A stretch of 64,000 bases of DNA from assembly GCA_905233345.1 (NCBI GenBank), contig CAJODQ010000001.1:17160-81159 (forward strand), in the 5' to 3' direction. Below, piece after piece: positions 31,414-42,404 of the stretch. Source of the DNA: an uncultured Bacteroidales bacterium (GTDB lineage: Bacteria > Bacteroidota > Bacteroidia > Bacteroidales > UBA932). Both the position numbers and the translations under genes were made by a program. The notes under the pieces were generated by a model. It did no database searches. It saw only the letters and a program-made list of their open reading frames with translations, and was not told where the DNA came from. Every line of letters starts with the position of its first letter. Positions within the stretch are counted from its first letter, which is position 1.

Positions 31414-32031
31414 TTAGAAACGGGCACGGACACCAACCTGGGCGATGCCCTGCATGCCGATGCCGAATTCAGCGAAGCCGCTGAAGCCCTTGCCGACCTC
31501 GAGGCCGATGAGCGACAGATGGCCGGTGGGAAGCCAGACCGTCTTGTGAAGATCTTCCATCAGCGAGGCACCAATACCCATCACGCCCAGATTGACCTTC
31601 GAATACATACCGAAAACATCAGACCGGGTGCGGAACCAATCAAATTTAGCGCTGGACATGAGCATCCAGATATTGGCACGAGCCGCATCGATCTTGCCGG
31701 TGTTGTCTTTCAATCTGACTGACATGCTGTTCAGGCCGATGGCGCCTCCAATCGACACCACCTTGCTGAGCTGATAGGTATAGCCCAGATTGAGGACACC
31801 CTTGGTGCCACCGCTCTCAACGACAAGATCGTCATCGATACCTAACCATCTCTTCAAATCGTCCACTTTATTGACGACTGTTCCGATGCCAACGCCCAGC
31901 AGCGACACACCGTAGCTGGCCGAAATCTCATTGGGATGGATTTGTTTGTAATACGTTTGGGTCTGTGCCTGCGCCTGTGTCGAAAGCAGCAGCGCGCAAA
32001 TAGCCAAAAGGGAAATCAGGATTTTTTTCAT
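31414..32031 (-). CDS. Small outer-membrane barrel protein, tandem paralogue
   Basis: A 205-aa protein with a signal peptide (MKKILISLLAICALLLSTQA, cleavage near AQAQ). The mature part has beta-strand periodicity (LNLGYTYQLSKVVSIGGAIG) and a C-terminal strand ending in Phe. It starts 15 nt after trpS and is followed in 3 nt by its paralogue. It is probably carried on the recA-trpS transcript unless a promoter lies inside trpS. Function unknown. Confidence 0.75.
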   Translation of the reverse strand: MKKILISLLAICALLLSTQAQAQTQTYYKQIHPNEISASYGVSLLGVGIGTVVNKVDDLKRWLGIDDDLVVESGGTKGVLNLGYTYQLSKVVSIGGAIGLNSMSVRLKDNTGKIDAARANIWMLMSSAKFDWFRTRSDVFGMYSKVNLGVMGIGASLMEDLHKTVWLPTGHLSLIGLEVGKGFSGFAEFGIGMQGIAQVGVRARF

Positions 32032-32046
32032 AGGAGTATAGGTAGT

Positions 32047-33195
<1,149 letters not shown>

Positions 33196-33196
33196 G

Positions 33197-34231
33197 CTAG
33201 TCTTTGACGGTTTTCAGTTTCTCGCGGATCTTGGCCTCGATCTCGTCGGCCAGCTGCGGATTGTCTTTGAGGAGGGCCTTGACGGCGTCGCGACCCTGTG
33301 CCAGCTTGGCGTCTTCGTAGCTGAACCACGATCCGCTCTTCTTGATGATTTCGAGTTCCACGCCCAGGTCGACGATCTCGCCGATGTGGGAGATGCCTTC
33401 GCCGAAGACAATGTCGAACTCGGCTTTCTTAAACGGCGGCGCCATCTTGTTCTTGACGATCTTGGCGCGGGTGCGGTTGCCGGTGGCCTCGTCGCCGTCC
33501 TTGAGCTGGGTGACGCGGCGCACATCGATGCGCACGGAGGCATAGAACTTCAGGGCGTTACCGCCGGTCGTAGTCTCGGGGTTGCCGAAGAGGATGCCGA
33601 TCTTCTCGCGCAACTGGTTGATGAAGATGCAGCAGGTATTCGTCTTGGAGATGTTGGCGGTGAGCTTGCGGAGGGCCTGGCTCATGAGGCGGGCCTGGAG
33701 GCCCACTTTGTTGTCGCCCATCTCGCCTTCGATCTCGGCTTTCGGGGTCAGGGCCGCCACGGAGTCGATGACGATAATGTCGATGGCGCCACTGCGGATG
33801 AGGTTGTCGGCGATCTCGAGGGCCTGTTCGCCGTTGTCCGGCTGGGAGATGAGCAGGGTGTCGATGTTGACGCCCAGGTTCACGGCGTAAGCACGGTCGA
33901 AGGCGTGCTCCGCGTCGATGATGGCGGCGATGCCGCCCTGTTTCTGTGCCTCGGCGATGGCATGGATGGCCAGCGTGGTCTTGCCGCTCGACTCGGGACC
34001 GTAGATCTCGATGACGCGGCCGCGCGGATAACCGCCGATGCCCAGGGCGTGATCGAGGGCAATGGAGCCTGTCGCGATCGTAGAAACTTCGAGGGAAGGT
34101 TGGTCTCCCATCTTCATGATCGTCCCTTTGCCGAAATCCTTCTCAATCTTGGCAATGGTTGCCTGCAATGCTTTCAACTTCTCGGCGTTCTTTCCTTCGC
34201 CCACATTGATTTCTTCGTTTTCTTTTGCCAT
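33197..34231 (-). CDS. recA: Recombinase RecA
   Basis: A 344-aa protein with Walker A GPESSGKT (78-85), [27 protein letters not shown] and [20 protein letters not shown]. It drives strand exchange and, as a filament, the SOS response. The promoter -7 box is 50 nt upstream in the spacer shared with rlmN. I saw no obvious LexA-type palindrome there. recX is about 6 kb away on the other strand. Confidence 0.98.
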   Translation of the reverse strand: MAKENEEINVGEGKNAEKLKALQATIAKIEKDFGKGTIMKMGDQPSLEVSTIATGSIALDHALGIGGYPRGRVIEIYGPESSGKTTLAIHAIAEAQKQGGIAAIIDAEHAFDRAYAVNLGVNIDTLLISQPDNGEQALEIADNLIRSGAIDIIVIDSVAALTPKAEIEGEMGDNKVGLQARLMSQALRKLTANISKTNTCCIFINQLREKIGILFGNPETTTGGNALKFYASVRIDVRRVTQLKDGDEATGNRTRAKIVKNKMAPPFKKAEFDIVFGEGISHIGEIVDLGVELEIIKKSGSWFSYEDAKLAQGRDAVKALLKDNPQLADEIEAKIREKLKTVKD

Positions 34232-34281
34232 AATGTTGTGATTAAATGGTTAATGGATCGCTGACACGTTCCGTCTGTCTG

Positions 34282-34289
34282 CAAAGATA
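34282..34289 (-). promoter_or_regulatory. -7 box of recA
   Basis: TATCTTTG on the minus strand, 50 nt before the recA ATG. It is in the divergent spacer with rlmN; the -33 box is not clear. Confidence 0.5.
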
Positions 34290-34321
34290 CTATTTTTGTG
34301 GGAAAATCCTCCGTTTTGTCG

Positions 34322-34329
34322 TAAATTTG
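34322..34329 (+). promoter_or_regulatory. -7 box of rlmN
   Basis: TAAATTTG lies 18 nt before the ATG at 34348. A TTTTG (34294-34298) is 23 nt upstream, slightly longer than usual spacing. A second TAnnTTTG match (TATTTTTG, 34291-34298) is also present. Confidence 0.55.
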
Positions 34330-34347
34330 CAATTCATACCCATCCAC

Positions 34348-35397
34348 ATGAAAGAAGCATTATTGGGCAAGACATTGGCCGAACTCCAGGCGGTCGCTTC
34401 GCAACTCGGACTCCCCTCCTTCGCTGCGAAACAGATGGCCCAATGGCTTTACCAGAAACGCGTGTCCGACATCGACGCGATGACCAACCTGTCGAAGGCA
34501 GCGCGCACCGCCCTGACTGAACGCTACGAAGTGGGGCGCGTGCTCCCCGTGGAGTGCTTCACCTCGCGCGACGGCACCCGGAAATACCTCTTCCCCACCT
34601 CAAAGCCCGACAAATTCATCGAGACCGTGATGATCCCGCAATACGAGGACGGCTCGGAAGGCGGGCTGGCGCGCGCCACGGTCTGCGTCTCCTCGCAGAT
34701 CGGATGCAAGATGGGCTGCCGCTTCTGCATGACGGGGCGCGGCGGCTTCCACGGCCAGCTCTCGGCGGCGGAGATCCTCTCCCAGTTCCTGAGCCTGGAC
34801 GAGGCGGAGCAACTGACCAACGCGGTCTTCATGGGGATGGGCGAGCCGCTTGACAACTGGGAAAACGTGTCCCGTGCGCTGGAGATCATCACCGCCGACT
34901 GGGGCTTCGGCTGGAGCCCGAAACGCGTGACCGTCTCAACCATCGGCGTGCTGCCCGCGCTCCGCAAGTTTCTGGATGAGAGCCGCTGCCACCTGGCGGT
35001 CAGCCTGCACAATCCCTTCCCGCAGGAGCGCGAAAAGATCATGCCCGTGCAAAAAGCCTGGCCCCTGAACGAGGTGCTCGCACTCATCCGCCAGTACGAT
35101 TTTACAGGGCAGCGCCGCGTGAGCTTCGAATATACGATGTTCGCCGGCCTCAACGACACGCCCCGCTACGCCGATGCCCTGGCCCGGCTCCTGCAGGGGC
35201 TGGAGTGCCGGGTCAACCTGATCCGCTTCCACAGCATCCCGGACAGCCCGTTCCAGACCTCTTCCCCGGAAGCGATCGAGGCTTTCCTGGCGCGGCTCCA
35301 CCGTGCCGGCGTCACCGCCACGCTGCGCGCCTCGCGCGGCGAGGATATCTTTGCCGCCTGCGGCCTGCTGGCGGGCAAAGGCTTAAAAAAGAATTAA
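34348..35397 (+). CDS. rlmN: 23S rRNA (adenine2503-C2)/tRNA methyltransferase
   Basis: A 349-aa radical-SAM enzyme. The start is the ATG at 34348 (MKEALLGKTLAELQAVA). The 4Fe-4S motif is C120-KMG-C124-RF-C127. The mechanistic cysteines are present: C113 (ATVCVSSQ) and the C-terminal FAACGLL. It methylates A2503 of 23S rRNA and A37 of some tRNAs. The first patatin gene follows by 12 nt. Confidence 0.96.
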   Translation: MKEALLGKTLAELQAVASQLGLPSFAAKQMAQWLYQKRVSDIDAMTNLSKAARTALTERYEVGRVLPVECFTSRDGTRKYLFPTSKPDKFIETVMIPQYEDGSEGGLARATVCVSSQIGCKMGCRFCMTGRGGFHGQLSAAEILSQFLSLDEAEQLTNAVFMGMGEPLDNWENVSRALEIITADWGFGWSPKRVTVSTIGVLPALRKFLDESRCHLAVSLHNPFPQEREKIMPVQKAWPLNEVLALIRQYDFTGQRRVSFEYTMFAGLNDTPRYADALARLLQGLECRVNLIRFHSIPDSPFQTSSPEAIEAFLARLHRAGVTATLRASRGEDIFAACGLLAGKGLKKN

Positions 35398-35409
35398 AAG
35401 ATTCGCGAT

Positions 35410-37740
35410 ATGAAACGTTTGCTGTCTGTGATTCTGCTGCTCGCGCTCTTCTCCCCGGCCCTGCTGGCCGAAGAGCCCGAAACGAACGCACCCCAGAAGA
35501 CGCGCCCCAAAGTGGCCCTCGTCTTCTCGGGCGGTGGCGCGAAAGGCATGGCCCACATCGGCGCACTCAAGATCATTGAGGAGGCCGGCATCCCCGTCGA
35601 CATGGTCGTAGGTACCAGTATCGGTTCGATCATCGGCGGCATCTACGCCCTGGGCTACTCGGCCGAAGACATGGATACCCTGGTCCGCGCACAGGACTGG
35701 AGCATGCTGATCCGCGACCAGGTGGACCGCCGGGACGTCTCGTATCTCGACAAGGAAGACCGGGACCGCTACCTGTTCACCCTCCCGTTCAAGAACCGCG
35801 CGAACCTGAGCGAACAGGCCGAGGTCGGCAAAGGCCAAAGCCGGGGTCTGCTGCGCAACGTGCCCGCCGCGGTGGTGGAAGGCCAGTACCTCGACCAACT
35901 CTTCACCAAGCTGTCCGTGGGCTACCAGGACGACGTCGACTTCAACCATCTGCCCATTCCCTTCGCCTGCGTGGCGGTGGATCTCAACACCAAGGAAGAG
36001 GTCGTATGGCACCGCGGCAGCATCGTGACGGCCATTCGTTCCAGTATGTCGATCCCCGGTTTCTTCGTACCGGTCAAGGTCGGCAACCGCTTCCTGGTGG
36101 ATGGCGGCATGGTCAACAACTTGCCGGTCGACGTGGCCCGGCAGATGGGCGCCGACTATGTGATCACCGTCGACCTGCATGAATTCGACAAGGCACCGGA
36201 ACAGACCGAGCAGACCATCCCCGAGATGATCAACACGATGCTCAGCATGATGAACGGTGAGAAATACCAGGCCGGCCGGCGCAATTCTGACATCATCATC
36301 GCCCCGAACACCGGCAGCTTCGGCATCCTGGCCTTCGACAGCCACAGCGTAGAAGCCCTTATCGACAGCGGCCGCGTCGCCGCCGAGCGGGTGCTCCCGC
36401 AGCTCCAGTCGCTCGCTGAGCATCTGAAAGAGTACCCGGAGACCCCGCACGTACGCCCGCACAAAGCCGTCAACCTGTTCGAGGAATCCGTGCGCATCTC
36501 CCAGTTGGAGATCAGCGGCGCCGATCCCAAGGAGATGCAATGGCTGCTCTCCAAGACCAATATCGCCCCGGGTGAGGTGATCACCGGCGCGGACATGGAC
36601 AAGGTCATGAACTTCTTCTACCACACACGAGCCTACAGCAAAGTGTACTACCGCATCGCGGGCAACGAGCGGGAAGGCTACCGGCTCCAGATCTTTTTCA
36701 CGCCCCAGCGCACGCACCAGGCCGGTATCGGCTTCCGTTTCGACAGCGAGGAGATGGCTTCCATCCTCCTGGGCGTAAGCCTCAACAAACGCAAGATCTT
36801 CGGCTCGAAACTCGACCTGGAAGTGGAACTGGGCATGAACCCGAACGCCAGGCTGAACTATGGCTATACCTTCCGCAACCTGACCAAACTGAATGTGGCG
36901 GCCCAGCTGAAACATACGAGCATGGACGTCTATCAGGACATTTCCATCTATCCTGAATTTGCCGGAAAATACAACTTCGCCCTGGACCGGACCATGCGCT
37001 TCAATGACTTCCGCTCCGAACTCTATTACCAGATCACGGGATGGAGGAACGCCGATATCCGACTGGGCGCACGGTATGAAAACATGGACATCCGGGATAT
37101 ATCAGCCATTATCGTACGTACGGATCAACACTATAAAATGCAGTCCGCCAACGCTTTTACAAGCTTGAAATTCGACAGCATGGACGATGGCTATTTCCCC
37201 ACCAGGGGTGTACAGTTCCGGGTTGAAGCTGGCGGTTATTATGGTTGGACCTCTCTCTATAACGAAGCCGGTGACCGATTCGTCGAACCCTATCATTTCT
37301 ACGATGCCCAGTTCGACATGAAGGTCGCCATCCCGTTGGGCAGACGGGTCACCCTGATTCCCCAGACCTGGAACCGCTTCCTGTTCCGCGACCCGTTCAG
37401 CTACTACATGAATTACGTCGGGGGTACGATGTATGGCCGGTATACCCCGATGCAGATACCTTTCATCGGCGTCAATCACACGTATGCCTGTAACAACAAG
37501 GTCAACATCGCCCGGGCCGACCTGCGCGTCAACCTGTTCAAGCAACACTACGCCACGCTGTACGCCAACTATATGCTGGATTGGGACTGGTACAGCGACG
37601 ACGCTGTCTTCCAACATCATTATGGCTTCGGCGCCGGCTACTCCATCAACACCATCATCGGTCCGGTCCAGGTCATCGTCCATTGGTCGAACCTGTCCCG
37701 GCGGGTAGGTTTCCATTTTGTGCTGGGATTTGATTTCTAA
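35410..37740 (+). CDS. Patatin-like phospholipase with POTRA-like and outer-membrane barrel region (PlpD/type Vd-like)
   Basis: A 776-aa exported protein (signal peptide MKRLLSVILLLALFSPALLA). The patatin domain (residues 33-330) has the oxyanion hole GGGAKG (41-46), the nucleophile Ser 70 in GTSIG, and Asp 231 in DGGMVNN. Residues about 350-420 look like a POTRA-type domain (RISQLEISGADPKEMQWLL). The rest, about 430-776, is a barrel with repeated strands ending in HFVLGFDF. This is the architecture of PlpD-type Vd autotransporter-like lipases. It is the first of a tandem pair. Confidence 0.88.
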   Translation: MKRLLSVILLLALFSPALLAEEPETNAPQKTRPKVALVFSGGGAKGMAHIGALKIIEEAGIPVDMVVGTSIGSIIGGIYALGYSAEDMDTLVRAQDWSMLIRDQVDRRDVSYLDKEDRDRYLFTLPFKNRANLSEQAEVGKGQSRGLLRNVPAAVVEGQYLDQLFTKLSVGYQDDVDFNHLPIPFACVAVDLNTKEEVVWHRGSIVTAIRSSMSIPGFFVPVKVGNRFLVDGGMVNNLPVDVARQMGADYVITVDLHEFDKAPEQTEQTIPEMINTMLSMMNGEKYQAGRRNSDIIIAPNTGSFGILAFDSHSVEALIDSGRVAAERVLPQLQSLAEHLKEYPETPHVRPHKAVNLFEESVRISQLEISGADPKEMQWLLSKTNIAPGEVITGADMDKVMNFFYHTRAYSKVYYRIAGNEREGYRLQIFFTPQRTHQAGIGFRFDSEEMASILLGVSLNKRKIFGSKLDLEVELGMNPNARLNYGYTFRNLTKLNVAAQLKHTSMDVYQDISIYPEFAGKYNFALDRTMRFNDFRSELYYQITGWRNADIRLGARYENMDIRDISAIIVRTDQHYKMQSANAFTSLKFDSMDDGYFPTRGVQFRVEAGGYYGWTSLYNEAGDRFVEPYHFYDAQFDMKVAIPLGRRVTLIPQTWNRFLFRDPFSYYMNYVGGTMYGRYTPMQIPFIGVNHTYACNNKVNIARADLRVNLFKQHYATLYANYMLDWDWYSDDAVFQHHYGFGAGYSINTIIGPVQVIVHWSNLSRRVGFHFVLGFDF

Positions 37741-37752
37741 ACTTTCCTGCCC

Positions 37753-40014
37753 ATGAAACGCTTCTTCACCCTGCTGCTGGCATTCCTGCTGAGCCTCACC
37801 GCCCTGGCCCAACGGCCCAAGGTGGGCGTGGTCCTGTGCGGCGGCGGTGCCAAGGGCGCGTCGCATGTGGGTGTGCTGAAAGTGCTTGAAGAGAACAACA
37901 TTCCCATCGATTACATCGTCGGCACCAGCATGGGTGGCATCGTCGCCGGCCTCTACGCCATCGGCTATTCGGCGTCCGAGCTGGACTCCCTCATCCTGGT
38001 GCAGGACTGGGACTTCCTGCTCAGCGACCGCATCCCCCGCAGCAGCCGGATGTTCGAGCGCAAGCAGAACCAGGACAAATTCGTGCTGCAGATCCCGTTC
38101 GGTTCGGGTGACTACAGCCGCCTCGGCCCGCGGGAGCCGCGCAAGCCCGACGATCCGGTCGCACTGCTCAACAATATCCCGCTGGCGGTCGTCAACGGAC
38201 AGAACATCTACAATCTGTTCACCCAACTCTCTGTGGGTTACCAGGATTCCCTCGACTTCTCACGCATGCCGATTCCTTTTGCCTGCGTGGCGGTCGATGT
38301 GAAGAACAAAGAGGAAGTCGTCTTCAAGAGCGGAAATTTCGTCGATGCAATCCGTGCCACGATGGCCATCCCCGGCTACTTCGCGCCGGTGCGGCTCGGC
38401 GACCGGGTGTTCGTGGACGGCGGTCTGCTCAACAACTATCCGGCCGACGTATGCAAGGAAATGGGCGCTGACATCATCATCGGCGTCGTCCTGAAAGACG
38501 ATTACTCCACAACCAAAGACATCGACAACATCGGCTCGCTGGTCTCCGAGATCCTCAACATGTATGTCTACGCCAAACTCGACGACAACGTGAATATGAC
38601 CGACCTGGCCATCTATCCGGAAGTCAAGGAATTTGGCATGCTCGACTATACGCCTGAGAGCCTGCGCAAGCTCATCGACAACGGTGAGGCCGCCGCCCGC
38701 GAGCACCAAAGAGCCATCGACTCCATCAAAGCGCTGCTCGACCAGTCTGAGCAGAACTTCATCGGGCCGATGAAGCAGCCGGAGAAATACCGGGCAGCCG
38801 TCCGCCTCGACCGCGATTCCATCACCCTGGGTCATGTGTCTTTCAATGGCATTTCCGCCAAGGACCTCCAGTTACTGATGCGCAAGAGCTGCCTCAAGCC
38901 GGGCGCCCGTATCAGCGGCAACGACCTGAAAACCGAAATCGCCCGCTTCTACAATACGTCCGCTTTTGAATCCGTGACCTATCTGCTCCGCGGGCAGAAT
39001 GACCCTTATGACCTGGAACTCAACTTTGTGCCGGGCCGCAAATCGATGATCGGCGTGGGCATCCGCTTCGACAGCGAAGAGATCGCCGCCATCCTGGCTT
39101 CCATCGGTATCAACGAAAACACGCTCTACGGCTCAAAATTCAACCTGAACGCCAAGATCGCCTACAACCTGCAGGCGGAGGCCCAGTATTCCTACGTATT
39201 CCGTTCGCTGGCCCAGTTCAAGGCGGGCTACCAGTTCCGTACTTCCGACATGAAGATGAAGAGCCAGGACGACCTGGTCAACTTCGGCTTCGACCAGCAC
39301 CGCTTCACCACGGCCTTCTCCACGCGGGCGCGCAACATCTCCATCGACCTGGGCGCCCACATGGACCTCTTTGGGTACAAGGGGCTGATCGCTTCCACCG
39401 ACTTCCCGGGCTACGACATCGATTTCTCCCGCAAGTATTTCCCGTTGGTCTTCGCCCGCTTCCAGGCCGACAGTCGCAACAACCAGAACTTCCCGACGCG
39501 CGGCACACAATTGGACGCCGGCGTAGACTACTGCTTCAACAGCCTGACCAAAGGTGACTATGGGAATTTCTTGGCGGCCAGCCTGCATTTTTCGGGCGTC
39601 ATCCCCATGGGTTCGCATTTCGCCCTGATCACGACCATTGACAACCGGACCCTGATCGGCAAACAGATTCCGATGGCTTACGCCAACGTCATGGGTGGCT
39701 ATATGTACGGCCGTTACATGAACCAGCAGTTCCCTTTCATCGGCTTCGGCCGGCCGCGTGTCTACCAGAACGTGCTGACCGACGTGACGCTCGACTTCCG
39801 CTACCAGTTCCTCAACCACAACTATGTGTTCCTGTCGGGAGCCTATGCCCGGGATTTCCGCAACCTCGACAATATCTTCGAGAACGCACCGATCATCGGC
39901 GCCCGCATCGGCTACGCCTACGATTCTTTCCTCGGTCCCCTCGCCTTCAATCTCTTCTGGTCGAACCACACCAAGAAGGTCGGGGCCTTCATCAGCATCG
40001 GCCATGCCTTCTGA
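37753..40014 (+). CDS. Patatin-like phospholipase with outer-membrane barrel, tandem paralogue
   Basis: A 753-aa exported paralogue of the preceding gene. It has signal peptide MKRFFTLLLAFLLSLTALA, oxyanion motif CGGGAKG, nucleophile Ser 59 in GTSMG and Asp 222 in DGGLLNN. The POTRA-like segment is ITLGHVSFNGISAKDLQLLM. The barrel includes the shared phrases MIGVGIRFDSEEIAAIL and NFPTRGTQLDAGVDY. It is 12 nt downstream of the first copy and its 3' end overlaps recX by 11 nt. The pair has diverged clearly, so the duplication is old. Confidence 0.88.
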   Translation: MKRFFTLLLAFLLSLTALAQRPKVGVVLCGGGAKGASHVGVLKVLEENNIPIDYIVGTSMGGIVAGLYAIGYSASELDSLILVQDWDFLLSDRIPRSSRMFERKQNQDKFVLQIPFGSGDYSRLGPREPRKPDDPVALLNNIPLAVVNGQNIYNLFTQLSVGYQDSLDFSRMPIPFACVAVDVKNKEEVVFKSGNFVDAIRATMAIPGYFAPVRLGDRVFVDGGLLNNYPADVCKEMGADIIIGVVLKDDYSTTKDIDNIGSLVSEILNMYVYAKLDDNVNMTDLAIYPEVKEFGMLDYTPESLRKLIDNGEAAAREHQRAIDSIKALLDQSEQNFIGPMKQPEKYRAAVRLDRDSITLGHVSFNGISAKDLQLLMRKSCLKPGARISGNDLKTEIARFYNTSAFESVTYLLRGQNDPYDLELNFVPGRKSMIGVGIRFDSEEIAAILASIGINENTLYGSKFNLNAKIAYNLQAEAQYSYVFRSLAQFKAGYQFRTSDMKMKSQDDLVNFGFDQHRFTTAFSTRARNISIDLGAHMDLFGYKGLIASTDFPGYDIDFSRKYFPLVFARFQADSRNNQNFPTRGTQLDAGVDYCFNSLTKGDYGNFLAASLHFSGVIPMGSHFALITTIDNRTLIGKQIPMAYANVMGGYMYGRYMNQQFPFIGFGRPRVYQNVLTDVTLDFRYQFLNHNYVFLSGAYARDFRNLDNIFENAPIIGARIGYAYDSFLGPLAFNLFWSNHTKKVGAFISIGHAF

Positions 40015-40474
40015 CAACGACGAGAAGACCCGGATGCTGGGCCGGATGATGCGCCTGTGCGCCGGACGCGAGTGCTGCAGCAGCGACATCCGCCGCAAGC
40101 TCGCCGCCCTGCCCACCGCCGATGCACAGGAGATCCTTGATACGCTCCGCCGCGAAGGCTATCTCGACGATGCGCGCTATGCCCGCGCCTTCGCGCGCGA
40201 CAAAAGTGCCCTCCAGGGTTGGGGAAGTCTCAAAATTCAATTAGCTTTGCAAAAGAAACAGATCGATGCCGCTGCTATCGCCGACGCGCTGGAAGCCATC
40301 GACCTGCCCGCCGCCGACGCCCGGAAGGAGCAGCTGCTCCATGCCAAGTGGAAGGCCCTCGCCCGCGAGGAGGATCCCCGCCGCAAGCAGGCCAAGTTTT
40401 TCCGCTATGCGCTCGGACGCGGCTACGGTTACGAAGAAACAAAACGGATTTATGATCACCTCAGAAGAGATTAA
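40004..40474 (+). CDS. recX: Regulatory protein RecX
   Basis: A 156-aa helical protein (MPSDNDEKTRMLGRMMRLCA) with the RecX repeats CCSSDIRRKLAAL, EGYLDDARYARAFARDK and GWGSLKIQLALQKKQID. It modulates RecA filaments. The start overlaps the patatin stop by 11 nt, and the 3' end overlaps the prfB start by 23 nt. recA is on the other strand at 33.2-34.2 kb, so recX is not in the recA operon. Confidence 0.92.
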   Translation: MPSDNDEKTRMLGRMMRLCAGRECCSSDIRRKLAALPTADAQEILDTLRREGYLDDARYARAFARDKSALQGWGSLKIQLALQKKQIDAAAIADALEAIDLPAADARKEQLLHAKWKALAREEDPRRKQAKFFRYALGRGYGYEETKRIYDHLRRD

Positions 40475-41529
40475 AACGATTAAACAGCGGATAGAGACGT
40501 TGGGGAGGTTTCTTTGACATCCCTGCGAAACGATCTGACCTAGCTGCAAAACAAGCCAAGACCACGGCACCTGACTTTTGGGACGACCCGAAGGCCGCCG
40601 AGGCTTTCATGAAGGAAGTCTCGGCTGTCAAATATTGGGTCGACGGCTACGACGCCCTCGAAGAAGGACTCTCCGACCTGGAGACGCTCTTCGATTTCGG
40701 CGAAGACGCGGCCGACGACATCGACGCGGCCTATGCCACGTTGGTCGGAAAACTCGAAGCGCTGGAGATGCGCAACATGCTGGGCGAAGAGGGCGACAAC
40801 CTCGGCGCCGTGCTGACCATCAACTCCGGCGCCGGCGGCACCGAGGCCAACGACTGGTCGAGCATGCTCATGCGCATGTACACCCGCTGGGGCGAGCGCA
40901 ACGGCTACAAGATGACCGTCACCGAGTTGCTGGAAGGCGATGAGGCCGGCATCAAGTCGTGCACCATCCAGTTCGAGGGCGACTACGCCTACGGCTACCT
41001 CAAGGCTGAGAACGGCGTGCACCGCCTGGTCCGCATCTCGCCCTACAATGCGCAAGGCAAACGGCAGACCACTTTCTCTTCGGTCTTCGTGTACCCACTG
41101 GTCGACGATACGATCCAGATCGAAATCAACCCGGCCGACCTGGAGTGGGACACCTTCCGCTCCTCCGGTGCCGGCGGCCAGAACGTCAACAAGGTGGAGA
41201 CGGGCGTGCGCGTGCGGCACATCCCCACGGGCATCACGGTCGAGAACACCGAGACCCGCTCCCAGCTCGACAACCGGCAGAACGCCCTCCGCATCCTCAA
41301 GTCGCACCTCTACGACCTGGAACTGAAGAAGCGCCAGGAGAAGCAGGCCGAGCTCGAAGGCCAGAAGAAACGCATCGAGTGGGGCTCGCAGATCCGTTCC
41401 TACGTGCTGCATCCCTACAAGATGGTCAAAGACCTGCGCACCGGCTACGAGACCTCCGACACCCAGGGCGTCCTCGACGGCGACCTCAATCCCTTTATGA
41501 AAGAATTCCTCATGCGGAACGATCTATGA
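40452..41529 (+). CDS. prfB: Peptide chain release factor 2, with programmed +1 frameshift
   Basis: The reading starts at ATG 40452 (MITSEEIKTIKQRIETLGRF), runs 21 codons to CTT followed by an in-frame TGA at 40515-40517, then shifts +1 and continues from GAC at 40516 (DIPAKRSDLAAKQAK...). The total is about 358 aa. The slippery site is TTT CTT TGA C with an SD-like GGGGAGG three bases before CTT, the classical RF2 autoregulatory arrangement. SGAGGQNVNK carries the GGQ. The codon-recognition loop reads ISPYN, with Tyr in place of the SPF Phe. RF2 releases at UGA and UAA. The 3' end overlaps the kinase-like gene by ATGA. Confidence 0.95.
40502..40518 (+). promoter_or_regulatory. Programmed +1 frameshift signal of prfB
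   Basis: GGGGAGG (40502-40508), 3-nt spacer, CTT TGA C. Reading pauses at the poor TGA context and the tRNA on CTT slips to TTT. The spacing is the same as in Escherichia coli prfB. Confidence 0.92.
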
Positions 41530-42404
41530 AAGAATACTGCTATACGGTAGCCGGACACTGTTTCTCCGTGCATCCCGCCGCGGGCATCACGCTGGACGGG
41601 CCGCTGGCGCACTATGCGCCTTTCGCCACCGATCCCGCCACGGCGCCGGAGCGGGTATTCCGCCTGCAGGTAGTGCCGAAGGAGCAACTGTCGGAGCCGG
41701 CGGGCCTGGTCCTGGAAATCGACCAGGACGACGACGGTTCGCAGATCCGGCTCTGCCGGACACCGGACGGCCGGTCCTGGTTCGTCTTCAGCCTGTTTGG
41801 CGCGCTGTCGGGCACCATGCTCGCTGCCGCGGACTTCTCGGAGGCGACCCTGGCGTTGCATACACAGGATGAATTCGCGCTCAACAATGCGCTCATGGTG
41901 ATGTATGCCATGCGCACCGCGCGCCTGGGGACGGCGCTCTTCCATGCGGCCGTCATCGGCCACGGTGGGCGCGGTTATCTGTTCCTCGGCAAGAGCGGCA
42001 CGGGCAAAAGCACGCACGCACGCCTGTGGCTCCGCTATATTCCGGATTCGGAACTGGTCAACGACGACAACCCTGTGGTCCGTGTGTTCCCCGACGGGAC
42101 GGCCCGCGTGTACGGTTCGCCCTGGAGCGGCAAGACGCCCTGCTACCGGAACATGGAGCTGCCGGCCGGTGGTTTTGTCCAGTTGGCTCAGGCCCCGTAC
42201 AATGCCATCCGCCGCCTGAAAGGCCTGGCGGCCTATGCGGCGCTGGTGCCGAGTATTTCTGGCAAACGCTGGGACCGCACCATCGCCGACGGTCTCCACG
42301 AGACGGAGAACGCCCTGGCCATGCACGTGCCCGTTTGGCATTTGGACTGCTTACCCGATGAAGCTGCGGCACAGTTGTGCGCCAGCCAGATCACACAGGC
42401 ATGA
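41526..42404 (+). CDS. HPr-kinase/PEP-carboxykinase-like protein of a PqqD-linked cassette
   Basis: A 292-aa protein. The start ATG is within ATGA shared with the prfB stop. The P-loop is FLGKSGTGKSTHARLW (Walker A 155-163). It is followed by VNDDNPVVR and GSPWSGKTPCYRN, as in the HprK/PckA-like kinases found next to PqqD proteins. Residues 1-110 are a beta-rich N-terminal domain. Such kinases phosphorylate peptides in some lasso-peptide clusters; for this branch the substrate is unknown. Three further genes follow with 4-bp overlaps. Confidence 0.82.
   Translation: MKEYCYTVAGHCFSVHPAAGITLDGPLAHYAPFATDPATAPERVFRLQVVPKEQLSEPAGLVLEIDQDDDGSQIRLCRTPDGRSWFVFSLFGALSGTMLAAADFSEATLALHTQDEFALNNALMVMYAMRTARLGTALFHAAVIGHGGRGYLFLGKSGTGKSTHARLWLRYIPDSELVNDDNPVVRVFPDGTARVYGSPWSGKTPCYRNMELPAGGFVQLAQAPYNAIRRLKGLAAYAALVPSISGKRWDRTIADGLHETENALAMHVPVWHLDCLPDEAAAQLCASQITQA

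Noticed and set aside
34232..34347. SOS box between recA and rlmN
   Set aside because: No convincing LexA-type inverted repeat could be seen; only promoter-like TAnnTTTG boxes.
40452..41529. prfB as a frameshifted pseudogene
   Set aside because: The break is at the canonical CTT TGA C site with SD-like spacing and the downstream frame is intact, so it is programmed frameshifting.
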